A stretch of DNA of 64,000 nt, from contig JAUIJE010000016.1 of NCBI GenBank assembly GCA_030431455.1, positions 124,001 to 188,000 of the forward strand, written 5' to 3'. The DNA comes from a bacterium (GTDB lineage: Bacteria; Myxococcota; UBA727; JAUIJE01). Position numbers and translations under genes: made by a program. Below, piece after piece: positions 16,011 to 23,294 of this stretch (position 1 is its first letter; every line of letters begins with the position of its first letter). A model generated the notes under the pieces. That model did not search any database. It had not been told where the DNA came from and was given only the letters and a program-made list of their open reading frames with translations.

Positions 16011-17276
16011 TCATGAAGTGTGGGTCGCCTGTTCGATGACACCCGCCTCGAGGGCCAGCGATCGGACGGACCCGTCCTGGAGGTTCTTCAGATCTGCGGC
16101 CGCGGCCTCGATCTCGCGTTGTCCGACGACCATCGCGAACCGCGCGCCACTTTTGTCCGCGCGTTTCATTTGCGCCTTCACGCTCCGGCCGCGGTGATCG
16201 ATCTCCACCCCGAGCCCCCGTTCGCGCAGGGCCATGGCCAGCTGCAGCACCTGGTCCCGCCCCCCGTCGTCGGCCGCGATCAAGAACACGTCGGGGCGGG
16301 TGGTGGCCCCGGCCTGGTCCAGCAGCAACACGATGCGCTCGATGCCGGCCGCAAACCCGATGCCGGGCGTGGAGCGGCCGCCGAGCTCCTCGACGAGGTG
16401 GTCGTACCGGCCGCCGGCGGCGACCGCGTTCTGGGCGCCGAGGCCGGTGTCGGCGAGCAGCTCAAACACCGTGCGGGTGTAGTAGTCGAGCCCCCGCACC
16501 AACGACGGGTCGACGTCGTAGGGGACCCCGAGCAGCTCGAGCCCGCGGCGCACCTCGTCGAAGTGAGCGCGGGCCTCGTCGCCGAGAAAGTCGAGGGGGC
16601 GGGGGGCGTCCTGCACGATCGCCCGGTCGCCTTCGTCCTTGGCGTCGAGGATGCGCAGGGGGTTTTTGGCCAGCCGGCGCCGGCTGTCCTCGCTCAACCG
16701 GTCCTGGTGGGGGGTGAGGTAGGCGACCAACGCCTCGAGATAGCGCGCGCGGTCGGCGGGATCGCCCAAGCTGTTGATCACCAGCCGCACCCCTGAGAGC
16801 CCGAGCCTCTGCCCGAACGCGTGCAGCATCGCCATCATCTCCACGTCGACGCTGGGCGCGGTCAGACCGAATGCTTCTGCACCGAGTTGGTGAAACTGCC
16901 GGTAGCGGCCCTTCTGGGGCCGCTCCCGCCGGAACATCGGACCGAGATAGAACACCCGGGCCTCGGCGTCGGCGGGCAGCTTGCCCGCTTGAATCAACGC
17001 CCGCACCACCCCCGCGGTGTTCTCGGGGCGGAGACACACCTTGGTCTGCTTCTTGTCGGTGTCGGAAAAGGCGTACATCTCCTTCTCGACGATGTCGGTG
17101 CCTTCGCCCACCGACCGCACAAACAGCGCGAGCTCCTCGAGCACGGGGGTGCGAATCTCGCCGAAGCCGAAGGCGAGGAAGGTCTGGCGGGCCTGCTCCT
17201 CGACGTGACGCCAGGTGGCGAGCTCGTCCTCGAACAGATCGTTCATGCCCTTGAGGGCCCGGATGGTGTCGCCCAT
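16011..17276 (-). CDS. hisS: Histidyl-tRNA synthetase
   Basis: 421 residues, the normal bacterial length. The class II synthetase motifs are visible: motif 2 FRRERPQKGRYRQFHQLGAE, the histidine-binding GLDYYTRTVFE, and motif 3 GIGFAAGIERI. A C-terminal anticodon-binding domain with DVFLIAADD follows. It charges tRNA-His in the cytoplasm. It follows cmk by 11 bases and precedes the thioredoxin-like gene by 55 bases on the minus strand. Confidence 0.98.
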   Translation of the reverse strand: MGDTIRALKGMNDLFEDELATWRHVEEQARQTFLAFGFGEIRTPVLEELALFVRSVGEGTDIVEKEMYAFSDTDKKQTKVCLRPENTAGVVRALIQAGKLPADAEARVFYLGPMFRRERPQKGRYRQFHQLGAEAFGLTAPSVDVEMMAMLHAFGQRLGLSGVRLVINSLGDPADRARYLEALVAYLTPHQDRLSEDSRRRLAKNPLRILDAKDEGDRAIVQDAPRPLDFLGDEARAHFDEVRRGLELLGVPYDVDPSLVRGLDYYTRTVFELLADTGLGAQNAVAAGGRYDHLVEELGGRSTPGIGFAAGIERIVLLLDQAGATTRPDVFLIAADDGGRDQVLQLAMALRERGLGVEIDHRGRSVKAQMKRADKSGARFAMVVGQREIEAAAADLKNLQDGSVRSLALEAGVIEQATHTS

Positions 17277-17287
17277 GGGCGGTCTCC

Positions 17288-17953
17288 TCAGGCGCGGGCG
17301 CGCGCGATGGTCTCGATGATGCGGGCGATGACTTCCGCTTGGGTGAGCTGGGTGGAGTCGAGCACCACCGCGTCGTCGGCGGGCTTGAGCGGCGCGACCT
17401 CCCGCTCCATGTCTTGTTTGTCCCGCGCTTCGATGTCTTGCAGCACCCGCTCAAACGGCGCGCCTTGCCCGCGCTCCTCGAGCTCCATGGCCCGCCGGCG
17501 GGCCCGCTCGGCGGGGCTGGCGGTGAGGAACACTTTGACCTCGGCGTCGGGGAACACCACCGTGCCGATGTCGCGCCCCTCGAGCACCGCGCCCTCGTCG
17601 CGCCGGCCGAGATCGCGCTGGAGTTCGAGCAGGGCCGCGCGCACCGCCGGGTGGCGGCTGATCGTGGACGCGGCCATGCTGATCTCGTTGCGCCGGATGT
17701 CCTCGGACACGTCCTCGTCGTCGAGAAAAACCTTGTCGTGGTCGAACCGGATGGGGAGGTCCCGCGCGACCTGGGCGAGGGCGGCCTCGGCGTCGTGGGG
17801 CAGGCCTTGGCGCACCACCGACAACGCGAGGGCGCGGTAGATCGCGCCGGTGTCGACGAGGGTCAGGCCGGTCTGTTCGGCCACTTGTTTGGCGATGGTG
17901 CTTTTGCCCGCTCCCGCGGGGCCGTCGATGGCGACGACGATGGCGCGTGTCAC
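17288..17953 (-). CDS. cmk: Cytidylate kinase
   Basis: 221 residues, standard length. P-loop GPAGAGKSTIAKQVA near the N-terminus, the NMP-binding segment and the LEGRDIGTVVFPDA motif with the CMP-binding Asp/Arg. It phosphorylates CMP/dCMP. The GTG start overlaps the hisC stop (GTGA), placing it in the minus-strand hisC-cmk-hisS series. Confidence 0.97.
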   Translation of the reverse strand: MTRAIVVAIDGPAGAGKSTIAKQVAEQTGLTLVDTGAIYRALALSVVRQGLPHDAEAALAQVARDLPIRFDHDKVFLDDEDVSEDIRRNEISMAASTISRHPAVRAALLELQRDLGRRDEGAVLEGRDIGTVVFPDAEVKVFLTASPAERARRRAMELEERGQGAPFERVLQDIEARDKQDMEREVAPLKPADDAVVLDSTQLTQAEVIARIIETIARARA

Positions 17954-19074
17954 GACGGCAATACCTCGCGCAGGGCGGCGATCAGCCGGTTGTTCTCGTC
18001 GGCGGTGCCGACGGTGATGCGGGCGCTCTGCGCGAGCCCGTAGCCCGCCATGGGGCGCACGATCACCGCCCGGCGCAGCAGCTGCTCATTGATGTCGGCG
18101 GTGGGGGGCGCGCCCTCGGGCCAGGTCCCGAGCAGGAAGTTACATTGGCTCGGGGTGACGTCGATGCCGAGCCCCTCGAGCGCGGCGGCGAGCCGGGCGC
18201 GTTCTTGGCTGTTATGGGCCACCGACTTGGCCACGTGGTCGGTGTCGTCGAGGGCGGCCATGGCCGCGACCTGGGCCACGCTGTTGGTGTTGAAGGGGTC
18301 GCGGAGCCGGTTGAGCACATCGGCGATCTCCGGGTCGCAGACCGCGTAGCCGACGCGGAGGGCGGCCAGGCCGAAGACCTTGGAGAAGGTCCGGGTCACC
18401 ACCGTGCGCGGTCGCCGCATGCAGAGGGCCATGCCGTCGGGGTAGTCGTCGGCGTCGACGTATTCCGCGTAGGCCTCGTCGAGGACCACGGTCACGTCCG
18501 CCGGCACCGCGTCGAGGAAGGCCTCGAGGTCGGCGCGCCCGATGTATTGCCCGGTGGGGTTGTTGGGGTTGGCCACGAAGATCAGCTTGACCCGGTTGTT
18601 GTCGTCGCGGGCGACCTGGGCCATCGCCTCGAGGTCGTAGGTGTGGTCGGGGCGCAGCGCCACCGGGTACTCGCGGCGGTTGAGCCCCATGGCCGCGAGC
18701 CGGTACACGATGAACGACGGCCATCCGACCATCACCGCCTCGTCGGGCCCGACGAGGGCGCGCACCAGCAGGGTGAGGATCTCGTTGGTGCCGTTGCCCA
18801 CCACCAACTGGGCGGCGTCGATCCCCGCGGCCCGGTGGTGCTCGACCAGCCGTTGCTTGAAATAGAACGCCCCCGCGTCGGGATACAGGTGCATCGACGA
18901 CAGGGCGGCGGCGGCGGCGGCGGCGGCCTTGGGCGAAGGGCCCAGGCAGTTCTCGTTGCTGGCGAGCTTGGCGATGCCGCTCACGCCGTATTCGCGCTCG
19001 GTCTCCTCGATGGGCTTGCCCGGCACGTACGCGATCAGGTTTTGCAGGTGGGGGGCCACCAAGGGACGGGTCAT
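17950..19074 (-). CDS. hisC: Histidinol-phosphate aminotransferase
   Basis: 374 residues, fold-type I PLP enzyme that transfers the amino group from glutamate to imidazole-acetol phosphate in histidine synthesis. ASNENCLGPSPKA near the N-terminus, FVANPNNPTGQ, LDEAYAEY and the PLP-Lys motif TRTFSKVFGLAALRVGY are all clear. No other his genes are beside it; the nearest histidine-related gene is hisS, two genes downstream. The ribosome site upstream of ATG 19074 is weak, and the start was chosen from the usual family N-terminus. Confidence 0.95.
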   Translation of the reverse strand: MTRPLVAPHLQNLIAYVPGKPIEETEREYGVSGIAKLASNENCLGPSPKAAAAAAAALSSMHLYPDAGAFYFKQRLVEHHRAAGIDAAQLVVGNGTNEILTLLVRALVGPDEAVMVGWPSFIVYRLAAMGLNRREYPVALRPDHTYDLEAMAQVARDDNNRVKLIFVANPNNPTGQYIGRADLEAFLDAVPADVTVVLDEAYAEYVDADDYPDGMALCMRRPRTVVTRTFSKVFGLAALRVGYAVCDPEIADVLNRLRDPFNTNSVAQVAAMAALDDTDHVAKSVAHNSQERARLAAALEGLGIDVTPSQCNFLLGTWPEGAPPTADINEQLLRRAVIVRPMAGYGLAQSARITVGTADENNRLIAALREVLPS

Positions 19075-19103
19075 GGCCCGGTGCTAGACATTTCGTGGTG
19101 AAC

Positions 19104-20003
19104 TCACAACCCGGCATCGACGATGGCGCGCACGTCGTCGACCGTGGCCCCGTCCGCGGGCAGGCGGGTCCACCACCCCTCCTTTTTGAACCACGTGCGT
19201 TGGCGCTTGGCGTACCGGCGCTGACGTCGGTAGGCGCGTTCGATCGCGGCCGCCTCGTCGAGCCGACCGTCCGCGAACAGCAAGGCCTCCTCGTAGCCCA
19301 TGGTCCGCAGCCGCTCGTGGGTGGGGCCGAGCCGCGCGCGCAGGGCCTGCGCCTCGGGGACCAGCCCGGTGCGGAACATCTCCCGGGCCCGGGCGAGCAG
19401 ACGCGGGTCAAGCCAGGCCATGTCCGCCTCGAGCAGCACCCAATGGGCCTTGACCCGGGGCGGGCGCTCCCAGTCCAACGACCGCATCTCGCCCACCGCC
19501 TGTCCGGTCTGGGCGAGGACCTCCAGGGCGCGCACCACCCGCACCTCGTCGTTGCGGGAGATGGCGCCGGCGGTGACCGGGTCCTGGGCGCGCAGCTCGT
19601 CATAGAGGGCGTGCACCCCCTCGGCCTCGACCCGGTCGAGGAGCGCGGCCCGCACCCCCGGGTCCCCGCGCGGCACCTCGTCGAGCCCGAACCGGTACGC
19701 GCGCAGGTACAAGCCGGCCCCCCCGACGAGGATCGGCACCCGGCCCCGGGCCTGGATGGCTTGCACCGCGGTGTCGGTCTCGGCCACGAACCGCCCCGCG
19801 TTGTAGGTCTCGTCGGGGTCGACCACGTGAAAGCCGTGGTGGGGCACGGCCGCGCACTCCGCGTCGGTGGGGCCGGCGCTGCCGATGCGCATGCCGGCGT
19901 AGAGCTGCCGGCTGTCGGCGCACACGATCTCGCCCCCCCCGCGCGCGGCGAGGGCGAGGGCGAGGCCGCTTTTGCCCGACGCGGTCGGGCCCGCGAGCAC
20001 CAC
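19104..20003 (-). CDS. miaA: tRNA dimethylallyltransferase
   Basis: 299 residues. MiaA adds dimethylallyl to A37 of tRNAs reading UNN codons. The P-loop VLAGPTASGKSGLALALA, DSRQLYAGM with the catalytic Asp, the YLRAYRFG region and the zinc-finger-like KRQRTWFKKE near the end are present. The GTG at 20003 places the P-loop almost at the N-terminus. A few more residues are usual, and the coding frame continues upstream to a CTG at 20027 overlapping the mutL stop, so a non-standard start is possible. The mutL-miaA order is widely conserved. Confidence 0.94.
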   Translation of the reverse strand: MVLAGPTASGKSGLALALAARGGGEIVCADSRQLYAGMRIGSAGPTDAECAAVPHHGFHVVDPDETYNAGRFVAETDTAVQAIQARGRVPILVGGAGLYLRAYRFGLDEVPRGDPGVRAALLDRVEAEGVHALYDELRAQDPVTAGAISRNDEVRVVRALEVLAQTGQAVGEMRSLDWERPPRVKAHWVLLEADMAWLDPRLLARAREMFRTGLVPEAQALRARLGPTHERLRTMGYEEALLFADGRLDEAAAIERAYRRQRRYAKRQRTWFKKEGWWTRLPADGATVDDVRAIVDAGL

Positions 20004-20023
20004 CGGCGAGGGGGGCGCGGCGG

Positions 20024-21757
20024 TCAGAGCGTCCCCCGCAAAAGCCGGGCCGCGAGCTCGTCCCAGCCGAGCAGGGCGTGGCCGGGGCCGGCGGTGTCCC
20101 CGGCCGCGGCGAAGGCGGCGTCGAGCTCACGGGGGTCGAGGGCCCGCTTGTCATAAAAGGCCGCGGCCAGCGCGTCGGCCAACCGCGCATCGGGGGCGTC
20201 CTTGTGGGCGAGGTAGGCGCGGAACACCGCCTCGGGGTTGTGGCCGCACACCGCCTGCGGGACCGCACGCACGATCACCCCGTCGTCGGCGAAGCCGTCG
20301 ACGTCGAACCCGCGGGCCAGCACCCGTTCGCGGGCTTTTTCAAGCCAAGCGACCTCGCCCGGATCCAGGGACAGCCGCAACGGGAACAGCAAGGTGCGCG
20401 ACACCCACCGCCCCTCTTCGGCTTGCCGCCGGAGGGTGTCGCGGGCCTGGGCCGCCAGCACCGCCGGCCCGTCGACCAGGCGCAGCCCGGCCTCGTCCTC
20501 AATCACCAAAAAGCGCGACCGCAGCGTCGTGCACCATCGCGGCCCGGCCGGGGTTGCCCGCTCGGCGGGCCCGGCGCTGGCCCCCCGGGACGGGCCCGGG
20601 GCCGGGGCGGTGCGGGCCTCGAACTTCGCGAGCGCGGCCCGGATCCGCTCGCGCCGCGCATCGTAGGGGGACGCGTCGGGGGGGTCGCCACCCGGCGCGG
20701 TCTGGGTGTCGCCTCGCTTGAGCACATAGGTGCGATGGGCCGCGCGCCGGGCCCAGGGGGTGCGCCCGCACAGGTCCGACAGCGCCCCGAGCAGGTGCGC
20801 GTGCACCCGCCGCTCGTCGTCGAAGCGGACCTCGGCCTTGCGCGGGTGCACGTTGATGTCGACCTGGGCCGGGTCCAATGTCACATCCAGGCTCGCCACA
20901 GGGAACCGCCCGGGCCCGAGCGCGGTGCGAAATGCCATCCGCACCGTCGAGGACAGGGCCCGATCCTGGACCGGCCGCCCGTTGACGGACACGAACAGAC
21001 CGCGCGAATCCCGGCGGGCATCGTGCGGTGCAGTGACATAGCCGGTGACCGCGAGCAGGTCGGTCTGGGCCTCGACGGCAAACACTTCGTCGACGCCGAG
21101 GCACGCGCTCACCCGGGCCAGCCGCCGCCCCCCGTCGAGGGCGTCGTCTCCGGCCGCGGCCAGCGACCACGCTTCGCGCCCATCCAAGGACAGCCGCACC
21201 CCGATCCCCGGGTTGCACAACGCCTGGGCTTTGACCTGGCGTTCGGCCCGGTCGCGCTCGGTGCGCGGGGTCTTCAAGAACTTCAGCCGCGCGGGCACCG
21301 CGCAGAACAGCGCGGCGACCTCGATCACCGTGCCCGGGGCCCCGGCCGCGTCCCCCACGTGCTCGATGGTGCCCGCGTCGACGACCACGCAGAACGCGTC
21401 CTCGGCCTGGGCCGGCCGGGTCACCAACCGCACCTTGGACACTGCCGAGATCGCGGCCAGCGCTTCCCCGCGAAATCCGAACGTGCCCAGGGCCTTGAGC
21501 TGCTCGATGTCGCGCAGCTTGGAGGTCGCGTGGCGGGCAAAACACAGCGTGGCGTCCTCGGGGGACATGCCGCACCCGTCGTCGCCGACCACGATGCGCT
21601 CCAGGCCGCCGCCGAACAGCCCGACGTCGATCTGCCGGGCCCGCGCGTCCTGCGCGTTTTCCATCAGCTCCTTGACCACCGACGCGGGCCGCTCCACCAC
21701 CTCGCCGGCCGCGATCTGACACGCGGTGGTCTCGTCGAGGACGTGGATGATGCCCAC
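20024..21757 (-). CDS. mutL: DNA mismatch repair protein MutL
   Basis: 577 residues. GHKL ATPase motifs at the N-terminus: AAGEVVERPASVVKELMENA, DDGCGM, and GTFGFRGEALAAI, followed by the transducer domain with NGRPVQDRAL and VDINVHPRKAEVRF. The C-terminal dimerisation domain is present. At the place of the nuclease motif DQHAxxE it reads LVDGPAVLAAQA, so this MutL lacks the canonical endonuclease metal site and probably works as a matchmaker only. GTG start 21757 has AGGGGG five bases upstream. The same strand and close spacing suggest an aarF-mutL-miaA transcript. Confidence 0.95.
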   Translation of the reverse strand: MGIIHVLDETTACQIAAGEVVERPASVVKELMENAQDARARQIDVGLFGGGLERIVVGDDGCGMSPEDATLCFARHATSKLRDIEQLKALGTFGFRGEALAAISAVSKVRLVTRPAQAEDAFCVVVDAGTIEHVGDAAGAPGTVIEVAALFCAVPARLKFLKTPRTERDRAERQVKAQALCNPGIGVRLSLDGREAWSLAAAGDDALDGGRRLARVSACLGVDEVFAVEAQTDLLAVTGYVTAPHDARRDSRGLFVSVNGRPVQDRALSSTVRMAFRTALGPGRFPVASLDVTLDPAQVDINVHPRKAEVRFDDERRVHAHLLGALSDLCGRTPWARRAAHRTYVLKRGDTQTAPGGDPPDASPYDARRERIRAALAKFEARTAPAPGPSRGASAGPAERATPAGPRWCTTLRSRFLVIEDEAGLRLVDGPAVLAAQARDTLRRQAEEGRWVSRTLLFPLRLSLDPGEVAWLEKARERVLARGFDVDGFADDGVIVRAVPQAVCGHNPEAVFRAYLAHKDAPDARLADALAAAFYDKRALDPRELDAAFAAAGDTAGPGHALLGWDELAARLLRGTL

Positions 21758-21765
21758 CGGGCCCC

Positions 21766-23097
21766 CTACATGTACCCGCGGGCTTTGACCCCGTCGCGGG
21801 CCAGCCGGTAGGCGTCGATCTTCACGCCACCGGTGCCCATCAGGCCCCGCAGACCGGCCAGCACCCGCAGGTAAAACAGCGCCTCCCGCGGCGGGTGGAA
21901 ATTGAGCAAAGCGGGGTGTTTTTTCACGAACCGCACCCCTTGCTCTTGGATGTTCCACGTCCCGTAGTCGAACGGGCCCCGGGTCAGAAGCGGCGCGAGC
22001 ACCAACCCCAGCCATTCATAGATGAGCTCAGGGTCGATGCCCTGGGTGGCGAAGCCGCACTCCTCGAGCCCGACCATGAGGGCGTCGACGTCGTGGCGCC
22101 ACATCGCGATGATGATGTGCAGCAGCCCGTCGGTGAAGGTGCGGTCGTAGTCCCGGACACACCCGAGGTCGAGGAACACGATCCGGCCCGCGTCATCGAC
22201 GAGGAAGTTGCCCGGGTGCGGGTCCGCGTGCAGGGTCTGGTGGTCGTGCATCATCGTGATGTAGGACTGGATGAGCCGGGTGCCCGCCCGGAGCCGGTCC
22301 TCTTCGGGGGCCTCGGTGATCCACGTCGACAGCCGCGTGCCCTCGACGTACTCCATCACCAACAGGTTGGGACGGCTGAGGTCGAACACCGGCAGGGGCA
22401 CGCGCACGCCCTCGACGTCCTTGAGCACGGTCTGAAATCGCTCGAGATTGTCCGCCTCCGCGAGGTAGTCGCTCTCGCGTTTGATCACCTCGGTGAGCTC
22501 GTCGAGGTAGGCGTCGACCCGCTCCCGGCTGATCTTCGCCCGGGCGAGATTCAGCAGGGTGCCGAGATTCTTCATGTCGCTCTCGATGGTGTCGGCGATG
22601 CCCGGGTATTGGATCTTCACCGCCACGTCCTGCCCGTCCACGGTGGTGGCGCGATGCACCTGCCCGATGCTGGCCGACCCCACCGGCGCGGGGCCAAACT
22701 CCGAGAACGCCTCGTCCAGTGACATCCCGAGGGCGGCCTCGACCTCGGCCTTGACCGTGGCGAACGACATCGGCGGGGCTTCGGTCTGCAACCGGGCGAG
22801 GGCATCGGCCATCTCGTCGGGGATGAGCTCGGGGTCGATGGACAACATCTGCCCGACCTTCATCGCCGCGCCCTTGAGCTGGCCCAGCCCGTCAGCGATC
22901 TGCTCGGCCGAGGTCTTCAACGCCTTGCGCCGGTTGTCCTCGCGTTGCTCCTCATTCTGGAACGCCCCGACGACTTTTTGGGTGAACTGCCGGGCTGCGA
23001 ACCCGGCGGTCATCGACGAGATCTTGGCGAACCGGCCAAATCGACCAGATCGCCGGTGCTCAGCCTTGGTCGCGTCAGGATCCATGGGGTCGGACAT
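21766..23097 (-). CDS. ABC1/UbiB-family atypical protein kinase
   Basis: 443 residues. Members of the AarF/UbiB/ADCK family support isoprenoid-quinone metabolism through ATPase or kinase-like activity. The family-defining KxGQ helix (AAMKVGQMLS), the Ala-rich loop GSASIGQVHRA, ion-pair Lys in VAVKIQYP, the catalytic loop HADPHPGNFLV and the DLGCVRDYD metal motif are all visible. No strong transmembrane helix is seen at the C-terminus, unlike E. coli UbiB. Two Coq4-motif proteins elsewhere in the window make a quinone-related role plausible. The next gene, mutL, starts eight bases after its stop. Confidence 0.93.
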   Translation of the reverse strand: MSDPMDPDATKAEHRRSGRFGRFAKISSMTAGFAARQFTQKVVGAFQNEEQREDNRRKALKTSAEQIADGLGQLKGAAMKVGQMLSIDPELIPDEMADALARLQTEAPPMSFATVKAEVEAALGMSLDEAFSEFGPAPVGSASIGQVHRATTVDGQDVAVKIQYPGIADTIESDMKNLGTLLNLARAKISRERVDAYLDELTEVIKRESDYLAEADNLERFQTVLKDVEGVRVPLPVFDLSRPNLLVMEYVEGTRLSTWITEAPEEDRLRAGTRLIQSYITMMHDHQTLHADPHPGNFLVDDAGRIVFLDLGCVRDYDRTFTDGLLHIIIAMWRHDVDALMVGLEECGFATQGIDPELIYEWLGLVLAPLLTRGPFDYGTWNIQEQGVRFVKKHPALLNFHPPREALFYLRVLAGLRGLMGTGGVKIDAYRLARDGVKARGYM

Positions 23098-23226
23098 CGG
23101 CGCTCAACCTACTGTTTTTTCTGGCCAATTCAATCACGGATCCACCGCCGGCCCCCCCGCCGGCAGAACCCCGGGGGACCGCCGGCAGGATGACGAGCCC
23201 CAATCCATACAGTATCGTGAGCCGTC

Positions 23227-23290
23227 CGCCCGATATCGGGCGCGCAGGGGAGACTCCGGCGAACCGCCGGGGTTGCGCAACACAGGAGTA
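23227..23290 (+). promoter_or_regulatory. Structured 5' leader of the Gly-Asp lipoprotein gene
   Basis: The leader contains a perfect 16-bp palindrome at 23227-23242 (CGCCCGATATCGGGCG). A second GC-rich hairpin, CCGGCG / CGCCGG, lies within the following 30 bases, and GCGC pairs flank it. The ribosome site AGGAG (23284-23288) sits just after the second stem, so folding could affect translation. I could not match it to a known riboswitch class. It may equally be a protein operator. Confidence 0.3.
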
Positions 23291-23294
23291 TTTC

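Noticed and set aside
23240-23290. Cyclic-di-GMP (GEMM) or glycine riboswitch before the haem lipoprotein
   Set aside because: Only superficial similarity in a few bases; the second required stem of GEMM is absent and the leader is too short.
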